The position numbers were made by a program, and so were the translations under genes. Below, piece after piece: positions 1-7,460 of a DNA stretch of 21,278 nt (its first letter is position 1; the number at the start of each line of letters is the position of its first letter). The notes beneath the pieces are model-generated. The model had not been told where the DNA came from and did no database searches. It saw nothing but the letters and a program-made list of their open reading frames with translations. The DNA comes from an uncultured Clostridia bacterium (lineage in GTDB: Bacteria; Bacillota; Clostridia; Monoglobales; Monoglobaceae), in contig CAKSIW010000050.1 in NCBI GenBank assembly GCA_934463175.1, forward strand, positions 1 through 21,278, read 5' to 3'.

Positions 1-1
1 T

Positions 2-226
2 TTCAGCACTGTAAACAGCAAAATTTCCGCAATACATCTCAAGGACAGACTTCGTGACGATCAGGGCCGTGCTGTTCACTGCACAGCAGGCAAGGGTCTT
101 TTTGACTTCCGCTATTTCTTTGACAAAGCAAGGGAATGCAAGCCGTTCATTGATATGCTTCTTGAAGAAACTGCTCCCGACCGTTTTTCAGCCGAGAAAG
201 AAAATCTCATTTCAAAAGGTCTTTAA
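2..226 (+). CDS. Sugar phosphate isomerase/epimerase-type TIM barrel, C-terminal fragment (5' end outside window)
   Basis: An open frame enters from the left edge and ends with TAA at 224-226, giving 74 visible residues. These match the C-terminal part of the xylose-isomerase-like TIM barrel (AP endonuclease 2) superfamily. His12 and Asp15 lie in IHLKDR, a glycine-rich strand GKGLFDF follows at residues 30-36, and an acidic strand LLEET ends in the usual metal-binding Glu (E55 or E56). Proteins of this family isomerise or epimerise sugars or sugar acids in the cytosol using a divalent metal. The exact substrate cannot be told from this fragment. A strong hairpin terminator follows 5 bases after the stop. 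The gene converges with the minus-strand repair-polymerase pair. The superfamily call is fairly firm; a specific enzyme name would be a guess. Confidence 0.72.
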   Translation, partial: FSTVNSKISAIHLKDRLRDDQGRAVHCTAGKGLFDFRYFFDKARECKPFIDMLLEETAPDRFSAEKENLISKGL

Positions 227-231
227 CAGCA

Positions 232-264
232 AAATGAGAGGGTGCGAAAAGCACTCTCTCATTT
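232..264 (+). terminator. Intrinsic terminator of the isomerase-like gene
   Basis: A 14-bp stem (232-245 with 251-264, one G-T wobble at 241/255) has the loop GAAAA and is followed on the plus strand by TTTTT at 267-271. It starts 5 bases after the isomerase stop. Its right arm touches the last base of the stop codon of the convergent YolD-like gene (264-266). The short T run on the minus side lies inside the stem, so it may also stop minus-strand transcription, but less well. Confidence 0.88.
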
Positions 265-692
265 CATTTTTCTCCGCTTTCTCCGAATATATCACCGCTA
301 AGCCGCACAACGCTGTCCAGCGGAATTTCAATGCCGTCCTCAAATATCAGGCAGCGCAGCACATCATCAAGCCTTCTCAGCCTCCCTGTATGTGTCACAT
401 ACCGTCCTCCGCTTTTCTTCTCGTCATCAACAAACAGCTCAACAGTCAATTCGGGTCGGCTGTCTGTTTTTTCCTGCAATATTCTCACTCTGCGGTTCAG
501 CTCCTCGGTCCGCTGTTCACTAAGATCCGTTTTCTCATCTGTCAGTCTTGCGGTCTCCCGAATTGCATCGTTGTGTCCCGTCAATGCCGCAAAGGGTGCA
601 AACTGAACTGCCCTGTCGGGGATTGACATATGCGCCCGTCTTGCCGAGCGGTGATGCGGAAAACTGATAATATCGCTGTAATCCCGTTTCAT
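264..692 (-). CDS. YolD-like family protein, partner of Y-family DNA polymerase
   Basis: This 142-residue cytosolic protein has no membrane segment. Residues 22-48 carry the typical YolD-like pattern: MSIPDRAVQFAPFAALTG, then an acidic and basic stretch rich in RETARLTD. A YolD core follows, with strands such as ELTVELFVDD and a glycine turn before YVTHTGR. YolD-like proteins are commonly encoded next to UmuC/UvrX-type polymerases in Bacillota. Their biochemical role is not firmly known; a UmuD-like accessory function has been proposed. The ATG at 690-692 overlaps the polymerase stop (ATGA, 689-692), which implies translational coupling. An internal ATG (Met22) is possible, but the preceding DYSDII segment also looks like family members as I recall them, so I keep the longer start. 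Confidence 0.85.
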   Translation of the reverse strand: MKRDYSDIISFPHHRSARRAHMSIPDRAVQFAPFAALTGHNDAIRETARLTDEKTDLSEQRTEELNRRVRILQEKTDSRPELTVELFVDDEKKSGGRYVTHTGRLRRLDDVLRCLIFEDGIEIPLDSVVRLSGDIFGESGEK

Positions 693-2197
693 GCCTTGTG
701 TCCCCCAATCTGTCCGTTTCGTTCAATTGCTGTTGCACCCTCCTCGAGGTTGATTCCCTTCAAAACCGCATTCTTTCCGAAGCGGCTTTTAATTTCAAGC
801 ATTGCCTTCTGCACGCTGTGTTCCTTTTCAAGTGCCATTTCAAGCTCTGCCCTTTCCTTTTCCTCACACTCATAATCCGTGAACAAATCCAGCTGCAAAA
901 ACTCTTTTTTCTCTGCCGCTTTGTCCTCGTTCAGAACATGATTTGCACACAGTGTTATTTTTCTGACAAGCAAATTGCGGTTAACAATATCGTCATATAG
1001 CCTTGCTGCGGAATCGGAAATTATTTTTGCCGATGAAGTATGTCTTCCGAGATTGACCGAGCCGTGCGCTTGCTTTGGTATCTTTCTGCCGTAAGGATCC
1101 GTTGTGATTTCACCCTTATATTTTCGGCTTATGTTCGGATTTTGAAGACTTTCAATGTCATATCCGACCGTCAGCACAATCTGATCTGTGACACACGCCT
1201 TTGCAACAAGGTCAAGCGCGAGCTGCTCCGACATTTCCCTGACAATCAGCCTCGCTTTTTCCGCACTGTATGGCATATGCAAAACCTGTCCCATGCTTAT
1301 GCTGCTGTTCTGCGGTTTATATTTTTTTATTGCCTCCATTGTGCACGGTTCCCAGCCCCATGCATGGTCAATCAAAAGCTCTGCGTTGACGCCGAACAGC
1401 TTATATAATCTGTCCTCGCCATAGTCCGACAGCGAAAACCTCGCAACATCTCCCATTGTATACATTCCGTTTTCCGCCAGCTTTTTGGCATATCCATGCC
1501 CGATACGCCAAAAATCCGTGAGCGGTGTGTGGCTCCAAAGCTCATGCCGATATGTCATTTCATCAAGGTATGCAATCCGCGCACCGTTCTCATCGGGCGG
1601 CATTTTCTTTGCCATAATATCCATTGCAATCTTGCACAGGTAAAGGTTTGTTCCAATCCCCGCAGCAGCCGTTATCCCCGTTGTTCTCATAACGTCCGCA
1701 ATTATTTCCGAGATAAACTCACGCGCAGACATTCCTGCCGCCATGAGATAATCGGTTATATCCATAAAAACCTCGTCAACGGAATAAACATGAATGTCCT
1801 CCGGGGCAACATATTTGAGATAAATCGCGTATATATCCGTGCTGTATTTTGAATACAGTGCCATTCTCGGCATTGCGGCAATATATGACGCCTCAAGGCT
1901 CGGATCATCTGCAAGCTGAGCCGCAGAATATGACTTTCCCGAAAACCTGCGGTTCGGCGCACTGAGCCTTCTTAGTGCATTCTGTTCTCTGATTCGGCTG
2001 ATAACCTCAAAAAGCCGTGCCCTGCCCGGAATTCCGTAAGCCTTTAAGCTTGGTGACACCGCAAGGCAAATTGTTTTTTCGGTTCTGCTCTCATCTGCAA
2101 CAACAAGGTTTGTGTCAAGCGCATCAAGTCCGCGTTCAACGCACTCAACCGACGCATAAAACGACTTCAAATCAATTGCAGCATATATTCTTTCCAT
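689..2197 (-). CDS. Y-family DNA polymerase (DinB/UvrX-type translesion polymerase)
   Basis: This 502-residue protein is a low-fidelity lesion-bypass polymerase. The N-terminal palm motif AAIDLKSFYASVE supplies the first catalytic Asp (D9), and YSVDEVFMDIT supplies D141 and E142. The helix-hairpin-helix region and little finger follow. Near the C-terminus QLDLF (435-439) matches the bacterial beta-clamp binding consensus. The tail RFGKNAVLKG through ERNGQIGGHKA is typical of the UvrX/UmuC-like branch in Bacillota rather than of DinB proper. The start ATG follows an AGGAGG site by 10 bases. A consensus sigma-A promoter lies just upstream, and the gene is followed, with 4-bp overlap, by the YolD-like gene. 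I see no GAAC-N4-GTTC LexA site near the promoter. The family is certain; naming it dinB, uvrX or polY is not. Confidence 0.95.
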   Translation of the reverse strand: MERIYAAIDLKSFYASVECVERGLDALDTNLVVADESRTEKTICLAVSPSLKAYGIPGRARLFEVISRIREQNALRRLSAPNRRFSGKSYSAAQLADDPSLEASYIAAMPRMALYSKYSTDIYAIYLKYVAPEDIHVYSVDEVFMDITDYLMAAGMSAREFISEIIADVMRTTGITAAAGIGTNLYLCKIAMDIMAKKMPPDENGARIAYLDEMTYRHELWSHTPLTDFWRIGHGYAKKLAENGMYTMGDVARFSLSDYGEDRLYKLFGVNAELLIDHAWGWEPCTMEAIKKYKPQNSSISMGQVLHMPYSAEKARLIVREMSEQLALDLVAKACVTDQIVLTVGYDIESLQNPNISRKYKGEITTDPYGRKIPKQAHGSVNLGRHTSSAKIISDSAARLYDDIVNRNLLVRKITLCANHVLNEDKAAEKKEFLQLDLFTDYECEEKERAELEMALEKEHSVQKAMLEIKSRFGKNAVLKGINLEEGATAIERNGQIGGHKA

Positions 2198-2258
2198 GCG
2201 TCATTCACCTCCTGTTTCAGATTATTTCCGCGGTAAAGAAAATATATTCTTTTCTTCT

Positions 2259-2287
2259 ATCATATCACATATTTTTTTGCATTGCAA
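2259..2287 (-). promoter_or_regulatory. Sigma-A promoter for the Y-family polymerase operon
   Basis: On the minus strand the -35 box TTGCAA (2282-2287) and the -10 box TATGAT (2259-2264) are 17 bases apart. The promoter begins 6 bases beyond the T run of the ybaB terminator, so the polymerase pair is transcribed independently. No inverted GAAC/GTTC operator is visible in the roughly 100 bases before the start codon. Confidence 0.75.
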
Positions 2288-2292
2288 CACAC

Positions 2293-2329
2293 AAAAACAG
2301 CCTTCATTTCCAAAAAGAAATGAAGGCTG
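2293..2329 (-). terminator. Intrinsic terminator after ybaB
   Basis: A perfect 13-bp stem (2298-2310 with 2317-2329) has a 6-base loop and is followed on the minus strand by TTTTT (2293-2297). It lies 16 bases beyond the ybaB stop and closes the SRP RNA-dnaX-ybaB unit. Confidence 0.93.
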
Positions 2330-2345
2330 AACAATAAAACTCAAT

Positions 2346-2693
2346 TTAAAACAATCCCGGGATATTCAAGCCGCCTGTCAGCTTGCTCATCTCGTTTGCA
2401 GAGCTTTCCTCCGCAAGGCGCAAGCCCTCATTCACAGCTGTCAGGATTAAATCCTCGAGCATTTCCACATCATCGGGATCAACCGCATCGGGCTGTATTT
2501 TAATTTCGGTCAGTTCGCGTTTTCCGCTGATTTTAACCGAAACCGCACCGCCGCCCGACTGTGCCTCGTAAACCTTTTCTTCCATTTCTTCCTGCATTTT
2601 CATCATCTGCTCCTGCATTTTTTTTGCCTGCTTGAGCATTTGATTCATATTTCCTCCGCCGCCCATACCGCGCGGAAATCCTCCCTTTGCCAC
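2346..2693 (-). CDS. ybaB: YbaB/EbfC family nucleoid-associated protein
   Basis: A small DNA-binding protein that coats or bridges the nucleoid as a dimer. With the start chosen here it has 115 residues. A glycine-rich head (AKGGFPRGMGGGGNMNQML) precedes a basic, Met/Lys/Glu-rich coiled coil. The conserved core then follows (GGGAVSVKISGKRELTEIKI, then DPDDVEMLEDLILTAVNEGL), with the family tail LTGGLNIPGLF. The frame stays open to an ATG at 2750 that overlaps the dnaX stop (TAATG). The first 16 residues of that longer form do not resemble the family, and homologues begin near AKGGFP. GTG at 2691-2693 lies 10 bases after AGAAAGGA and fits best; the ATG at 2700-2702 is too close to that site. 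The gene follows dnaX as in many Bacillota, but recR is not the next gene. Confidence 0.93.
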   Translation of the reverse strand: MAKGGFPRGMGGGGNMNQMLKQAKKMQEQMMKMQEEMEEKVYEAQSGGGAVSVKISGKRELTEIKIQPDAVDPDDVEMLEDLILTAVNEGLRLAEESSANEMSKLTGGLNIPGLF

Positions 2694-2749
2694 ACCAATC
2701 ATATCCTTTCTTTGTATAATACCGCAGCGAACTCTTGTCCGCCTGATCA

Positions 2750-4354
2750 TTATTCCGATTCGATAACCGTCATTTTGTCACCGAGCAAATCCTTTTTTGC
2801 AGCAATATCCGCAATTGATGAACCTCCGCCGTCACGCGGCTTCAAGCTTCCCTTTTTTGACACGACCACATTGAGCTTTGCCCCCTGAACGCTTGTGAAA
2901 AGATCGGAGAGATATCTCTTTCCCTCGGGAGTGTTAATCTTTTCATATGCAAGGTCACCCGTGAGCACAAGCTCAATTTCATCTCCGAAATAAAGAGCTG
3001 ATGCATTGAACAAAAACGTAAACAGGCTCTTGCTCTCCTGCTTTATGAGAGACAGTGCTTCCTTCCACTTGTTCCATTCAACCGCACTGTCCGCATGAGG
3101 CTCTGCCGCACCGACAGGAGTCTTTTCAAGAGCCTCTGCCCTTTTCTCCGCAGCTGCGCCCCTTCCGCCGCTTTTCACGGAAACTCCGTTTTTCTTCAAT
3201 TCGGAAATTTCATTCTCAAGTCTCAGCACTCGCTGCGACAATTCTTCCAAGCCTGCCGTATTCTCAGGCAGACACAGCCTGACAATTGCCATTTCGGCAG
3301 CAACTTTAGGTGCAGACATTCTCTTTGCCTGGAGCAGAAAATCACTCAGCTCGGATATAATGCCCAACAGCCTGTCCACCGAAAACTTTTCGGACTGGAG
3401 CTTATATTTCTCAACTGTTTCCTCGGAACGTTCAAGTATTGTCTGTGCATCAGGCGTTGACTTGCAAATCATCAATGCTCTGAAATGCATGATAAGCTCT
3501 TCAAGGAAATTCAAAACCTCCTTGCCCTTCCTCAGCATTTCATCTGTCAGAATCAGTGCTTCGCGCGTGCCGCATTCCGAAATTCTGTCGGCAATATCAA
3601 ACAAAACCCGCCGATCCGCAACCCCGACAATTTCAATTATATCATCATACCGCAGTTCACTGTCCGAATATGCCGCACACTGGTCAAGAATGCTCAGTCC
3701 GTCTCTCATTGAGCCGTCCGCAAGCTCTGCCACAAGTTCAATCGCATCGGGCGTGATTGGAATCCCCTCCACTGCGACAATCTTTTTCATTCTGCCTGCA
3801 ATGTCATCAACACCGATACGCTTAAAATCAAATCTCTGACATCTCGACAGAATTGTTGCAGGGAGCTTATGCGGTTCGGTCGTCGCAAGAATAAAAATGA
3901 CATGTGACGGCGGTTCTTCAAGGGTTTTAAGCAATGCATTAAACGCCTCGGTTGTGAGCATATGCGCCTCGTCGACAATATACACCTTATATCTGCAACC
4001 GACAGGACTGTATATAACCTCATCACGGATTTCGCGTATGCTGTCAATTCCGCTGTTGCTTGCCGCGTCCATTTCATAGACATCAAGAATGCTGCCGTCC
4101 ATAATTCCGCGGCACACCTCACATTCATTGCACGGGTTTCCGTCCTTGGAATTTATACAGTTCACAGCACGCGAGAAAATCTTTGCGGTTGAGGTCTTTC
4201 CCGTTCCGCGCGTACCGCAGAAAAGGTAAGCATGAGCAATTCTGCCCGAAGTAATGCTGTTTTTGAGCGTCTCCGACACATGCGCCTGACCGACAACATC
4301 TTCAAATATCAGCGGACGCCACTTTCTGTATAACGCCTGATATGTTCCAGCCAT
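2750..4354 (-). CDS. dnaX: DNA polymerase III subunit gamma/tau
   Basis: The clamp-loader ATPase that opens the beta clamp and organises the replisome. It has 534 residues from ATG 4352-4354, preceded by GAGGAG 10 bases away. The protein starts MAGTYQALYRKWRP as in homologues. The Walker A motif is GTRGTGKTS (47-55), the zinc-binding cysteines are C66, C75, C78 and C81, and Walker B is VDEAH (127-131). The sensor 1 segment is ILATTEPHKLP. AAA+ lid and collar domains follow, then a Lys/Glu-rich linker and a C-terminal domain that would contact the polymerase. The frame extends upstream into the SRP RNA, but that part is not protein-like. The SRP RNA lies 67 bases upstream and ybaB overlaps the stop. 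No clear frameshift signal for a separate gamma form is seen. Confidence 0.97.
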   Translation of the reverse strand: MAGTYQALYRKWRPLIFEDVVGQAHVSETLKNSITSGRIAHAYLFCGTRGTGKTSTAKIFSRAVNCINSKDGNPCNECEVCRGIMDGSILDVYEMDAASNSGIDSIREIRDEVIYSPVGCRYKVYIVDEAHMLTTEAFNALLKTLEEPPSHVIFILATTEPHKLPATILSRCQRFDFKRIGVDDIAGRMKKIVAVEGIPITPDAIELVAELADGSMRDGLSILDQCAAYSDSELRYDDIIEIVGVADRRVLFDIADRISECGTREALILTDEMLRKGKEVLNFLEELIMHFRALMICKSTPDAQTILERSEETVEKYKLQSEKFSVDRLLGIISELSDFLLQAKRMSAPKVAAEMAIVRLCLPENTAGLEELSQRVLRLENEISELKKNGVSVKSGGRGAAAEKRAEALEKTPVGAAEPHADSAVEWNKWKEALSLIKQESKSLFTFLFNASALYFGDEIELVLTGDLAYEKINTPEGKRYLSDLFTSVQGAKLNVVVSKKGSLKPRDGGGSSIADIAAKKDLLGDKMTVIESE

Positions 4355-4420
4355 AATTCCATATCTCCTCACAAAAAACAAATAAAACAAAGAGCTTGTC
4401 AAAACTTTTAAAATAAAAAA

Positions 4421-4692
4421 GCTATGTGCTTGAGTTTGAAACAAAATCACCTCCGTAACGCAGCCGACCTGCTCAAACCCGGCACTCCCGCGGCACATTG
4501 AAAAAGAACTGCTTAACGCTGCTGCATTCCTGCCCTGACGTGGTTCACAGGCTTCAATTGCGCGGGACCGAATTATCAACGCCGCCGTGCTGTGCTCTGC
4601 AAGACGCATTCTGTCCCTCAACACAAGTTTTCATTCCCACTACAGCGGATTGTGGGTTACAGAGTACCGCTAACACCCCAATTTAACATAGC
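4421..4692 (-). ncRNA. ffs: Signal recognition particle RNA, large bacterial type with Alu domain
   Basis: The minus strand carries the S-domain signature GTCAGG, then GCA-GGAA-TGC (a 3-bp hairpin with the GGAA tetraloop that binds Ffh), then AGCAGCGTTAAG, at about 4508-4545. About 110-170 bases upstream lies the Alu-domain part (GGTGTTAGCGGT, CCCACAATCCGC), which closely follows the Bacillus subtilis scRNA as I recall it. The middle arms (TCGGTCCCGCGC and TGCCGCGGGAGTGCCGGG) form the long helix 5. A consensus promoter sits just upstream. The 3' side ends in CTCAAGCACATAGC followed by TTTTTT (4415-4420), which probably acts as the terminator. Ends are approximate. The position immediately before dnaX is the same as in B. 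subtilis. The gene fills most of the 414-base stretch between dgt and dnaX. Confidence 0.95.
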
Positions 4693-4698
4693 CTAATC

Positions 4699-4727
4699 AG
4701 TATAGCACAATTTCCGCCGCCTGTCAA
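4699..4727 (-). promoter_or_regulatory. Consensus sigma-A promoter for the SRP RNA
   Basis: On the minus strand a perfect -35 box TTGACA (4722-4727) and a near-perfect -10 box TATACT (4699-4704) are 17 bases apart, with a likely start near 4692. This is the strongest promoter in the window, as expected for an abundant stable RNA. It may also feed dnaX by read-through. Confidence 0.92.
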
Positions 4728-4768
4728 GTGTTTGCTCATCTTAACCATCCGACTCCGCACTTTTTCAG

Positions 4769-6031
4769 CTATATTCTCACATTCGGATTAAACAGCCGTT
4801 CATATTCCTCCAGCGCGTAGCGGTCGGTCATACAGGATATATAATCACATATTATCCTGCTTCTTGCCGCACATTCGTTCGGTTCTGATTTATATAAGTC
4901 AAATTTTTCACGGTTTGCCGCTCTATACCGCCACTTCGGCGGCAAAAGCAGAATATTTTCAAAAAAGGCGTCATACATTCCGCCTATGACACGTTTTGCT
5001 TTCTCGTCCATCATCTGCACCGTTGATGTTGTGTAAATTCCCTTTCCGACAAACTTTTTCAATGCTTTGAAAAAGCCTGCTGTCTCATTGTCAAAAGCAA
5101 TCACGGGAATGCCTTTTTCGGCAAGATTCGCAATGTCCTCACGCGTGTGAACCGAATTAGCCTTCAGATTTTCATACCCCGACAGTGTCAGACGGTCAAT
5201 AAAATAGTGTATCAGCTGACCGATAAACCCGAGACGGTCATATTGCCCGTATGATATTTCAAATTCTGCCGCATCGGCTATCATCGCCTTTATATCCTCA
5301 AAGGCTGCATATATATCAGGGTTTTCATTACAGTTTTTCTCAAGAATCCCCGATTTGATTCCGTCGTCCAAATCATGACAGGTGTATGCAAGCGTGTCTG
5401 TCAGCTTGACAATCTGCCCTTCCGCAGTTGAACACAGCGCATTCGGCTTCAGCTCACCGAACATTCCCGTTCTGTCATTATTATGCTTGAGCATTCCCTC
5501 ACGAACCTCATATGTCAGATTAAGTCCGCAATTCTTTTCAGAAGTCTCCTCCGCACCGTATCTTGTTTCAAGCTCCTCAACCACACGAACGCTCTGCTCG
5601 TTGTGATAGAAGCCGCCAAGCCCCTCCGCCTTCATTTTCTCATCAAGCACCGCTTCTGCGGCATGTCCGAACGGAGTGTGTCCGAGGTCATGCCCAAGTG
5701 CAATTGCCTCTGTCAGGTCTTCATTAAGCGCAAGCGACTTTGCAATTCCGCGTGAAAGCTGTGCAACCTCCAAAGAGTGTGTCAGTCTTGTCCGAAAACG
5801 GTCTCCCTCATGATTCACAAAGACCTGCGTTTTATACATCATGCGTCTGAACGCTTCGGAATGTATTATTCTGTCACGGTCACGCTGAAACGACGCACGG
5901 TTTTCATCTTCTCTTTCCTTCTCTGCACGCCGCCTGCTGCCGCTGCACGGCTGTTTTGCGGCATAGGGCGCAAGTATTCTGCCGTATGCCTCCTCAATAT
6001 CCTTTTTATATCTTAAAATGTATTCACTCAT
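4769..6031 (-). CDS. dgt: Deoxyguanosinetriphosphate triphosphohydrolase (dGTPase), HD superfamily
   Basis: This 420-residue enzyme splits dNTPs, typically dGTP, into deoxynucleoside and tripolyphosphate, and so limits dNTP pools in the cytosol. It carries the full HD metal site: H85 in TRLTHSLEV, H114-D115 in GHDLGHTPFGH, and D212 in the segment LTDTLAY before CHDLDD. Conserved family segments RDRIIHSEAFRR (51-62) and KTQVF (67-71) precede it. The length fits the dGTPase-like family of Bacillota. The ATG at 6029-6031 follows GGAAGGA by 7 bases. The gene starts 23 bases after luxS and is probably the last gene of that transcript. No terminator is visible before the SRP RNA promoter. Some family members act on other dNTPs, so the exact substrate is inferred. 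Confidence 0.95.
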   Translation of the reverse strand: MSEYILRYKKDIEEAYGRILAPYAAKQPCSGSRRRAEKEREDENRASFQRDRDRIIHSEAFRRMMYKTQVFVNHEGDRFRTRLTHSLEVAQLSRGIAKSLALNEDLTEAIALGHDLGHTPFGHAAEAVLDEKMKAEGLGGFYHNEQSVRVVEELETRYGAEETSEKNCGLNLTYEVREGMLKHNNDRTGMFGELKPNALCSTAEGQIVKLTDTLAYTCHDLDDGIKSGILEKNCNENPDIYAAFEDIKAMIADAAEFEISYGQYDRLGFIGQLIHYFIDRLTLSGYENLKANSVHTREDIANLAEKGIPVIAFDNETAGFFKALKKFVGKGIYTTSTVQMMDEKAKRVIGGMYDAFFENILLLPPKWRYRAANREKFDLYKSEPNECAARSRIICDYISCMTDRYALEEYERLFNPNVRI

Positions 6032-6054
6032 AACATAATCCTTCCGATAGACCG

Positions 6055-6513
6055 TCAGCCTTCGTAATTCAAGCTGTCCGCGGAAACACCTTCAAGCTTT
6101 TCGAGATACCGTTTTGCCTCGCATCTCGCCTTTTTGACATCAAGGTTCCGATAGTTTCCGCACTCGATTTCGCTTGCGCCCGGCATTTCCCCGTCATATT
6201 CCGCAATCTCAGAAAGAACCCTTCTGATCTCGTCCGTCACCTGTTCATTATCCGCGTTTCTCACAAGCAGATAAAAGCCTGTCTGGCACCCCATCGGACC
6301 GACGTATATGACAGATTCCCCAAGTCTGCCGTTTCGCATAAGGGTCGCAAAAAGATGTTCAAACGAGTGTATTGCGGCATTGTCCATGACGTCACCGCTG
6401 TTTGGTTTTCTCATGCGCAGATCATATGTCGTAATATCCCCGTCAATTCTTGAAATATAAATCCACTCTTTTATCAGTCTGTGGTCAACAGTGAAGCTCG
6501 CAATTTTTTCCAT
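6055..6513 (-). CDS. luxS: S-ribosylhomocysteine lyase (AI-2 synthesis)
   Basis: LuxS cleaves S-ribosylhomocysteine to homocysteine and DPD, the precursor of autoinducer-2, in the activated methyl cycle. The protein has 152 residues. The metal site is H49 and H53 in HSFEH, plus C118 in ECGNYR. The catalytic Cys is C76 in GPMGCQTGFY. The family N-terminus (MEKIASFTVDH) is intact. The frame also opens at an upstream GTG (6517-6519), but AGGAG lies 8 bases from the ATG at 6511-6513 and only 2 from the GTG, so I use the ATG. The gene sits between a purine nucleoside phosphorylase (12-base gap) and dgt (23-base gap). The MTA/SAH nucleosidase that makes its substrate is not in the window. Confidence 0.97.
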   Translation of the reverse strand: MEKIASFTVDHRLIKEWIYISRIDGDITTYDLRMRKPNSGDVMDNAAIHSFEHLFATLMRNGRLGESVIYVGPMGCQTGFYLLVRNADNEQVTDEIRRVLSEIAEYDGEMPGASEIECGNYRNLDVKKARCEAKRYLEKLEGVSADSLNYEG

Positions 6514-6525
6514 ATGCACATCTCC

Positions 6526-7350
6526 TCATTCTGTCTTGATTCTGGAAATTATACCTTTCATGAGAAGCTCGAACTTCTCCCTGACAATTTCGCCGATTTC
6601 CTCAACCTCTTCGTGGCTTATTTTTTTATCCGAAAGCCCTGCCGCATAGTTTGTTACACACGAAATCGCCAGAACTCTCATTCCGACATGAGCCGCAACA
6701 ATCGTTTCCGGCACGGTTGACATACCGACAAGATCGGCACCGAGCAGCTTCAGCATTCGGATTTCGGCAGGCGTCTCAAACTGCGGTCCGCCCATGAAAG
6801 CATAAACGCCTTCTTCAATCGGGATTCCCATACCGTATGCCGCCTCCCTGACCTCCTCACGGAGTTCGGGTGAATATATCCCCGTCATATCATGAAATCT
6901 TTTTCCAAACTCATTATCGCCGATTCCCATGAGGGGACTTTCAAGGCAAAGCTTGATGTGGTCGCGTATCACAACAAGATCTCCCGGCTCATATTCCTCA
7001 TTTATCGCGCCCGCAGCATTGGTAACAATTATGCTTTCCGCCCCCATTGCACGCAGAACCCAGACGGGAAACGCCGTCTCCTGCATGGAATAGCCTTCAT
7101 AGCAGTGTACTCTCCCCTGCATAACCGCAATATATCTGCCTTCAATTTTGCCGAAAACAAACTTTCCCTTATGTCCCTCAACCGTTGAAATCGGGAAATT
7201 GGGAATATTGCAATACGGAATCTCCACACGTTCCTCCATATTTTCAGCAAAGCTTCCAAGCCCTGTTCCGAGAATTATTGCAATTTGCGGTACAATATGT
7301 ACCCGCGACATAAGAAACGCCGCTGTTTCCCTGACCTGCTCCAAATTCAT
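6526..7350 (-). CDS. punA: Purine nucleoside phosphorylase
   Basis: This 274-residue cytosolic enzyme of the trimeric PNP family phosphorolyses (deoxy)guanosine and inosine to base plus (deoxy)ribose-1-phosphate. Visible motifs are the phosphate loop ILGTGLG (26-32), STVEGHKG (55-62), TNAAGAI (110-116), GGPQFETPAEIRM (187-199) with E196, VGMSTVPE (208-215) and SCVTNYAAG (230-238) with N234. Glu and Asn at these sites fit the guanine/hypoxanthine type rather than an MTA phosphorylase. The ATG at 7348-7350 follows GGAGG by 6 bases. The upstream ATG at 7419 gives an unmatched 23-residue leader and is not used. An extended -10-like TGATATTTT (-10 at 7426-7431) without a good -35 may give extra transcription. 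luxS and dgt follow closely, a plausible purine/methyl-cycle salvage unit. Confidence 0.93.
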   Translation of the reverse strand: MNLEQVRETAAFLMSRVHIVPQIAIILGTGLGSFAENMEERVEIPYCNIPNFPISTVEGHKGKFVFGKIEGRYIAVMQGRVHCYEGYSMQETAFPVWVLRAMGAESIIVTNAAGAINEEYEPGDLVVIRDHIKLCLESPLMGIGDNEFGKRFHDMTGIYSPELREEVREAAYGMGIPIEEGVYAFMGGPQFETPAEIRMLKLLGADLVGMSTVPETIVAAHVGMRVLAISCVTNYAAGLSDKKISHEEVEEIGEIVREKFELLMKGIISRIKTE

Positions 7351-7460
7351 ATACACCCTCCTATAGCCGAAAGAAAGTAATCCGAATTTCGCTTTTGTGT
7401 GACGGATTTCCGCTTTCATTGTGTTAAAATATCAGGCACTCCAAAAATCACAGCTTCCGT

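Noticed and set aside
54..626. A 190-residue plus-strand open frame across the isomerase end and the YolD-like gene
   Set aside because: It overlaps the better-supported isomerase frame, crosses a terminator, and is antisense to the YolD-like gene.
3185..3200. Possible dnaX frameshift site (AAGAAAAAC on the minus strand)
   Set aside because: The in-frame heptamer would be G-AAA-AAC, which does not allow standard -1 slippage, and no downstream hairpin was recognised.
4397..4402. TTGACA upstream of dnaX on the minus strand
   Set aside because: No acceptable -10 box lies 16-18 bases downstream; the box also follows the SRP RNA T run and may be chance.
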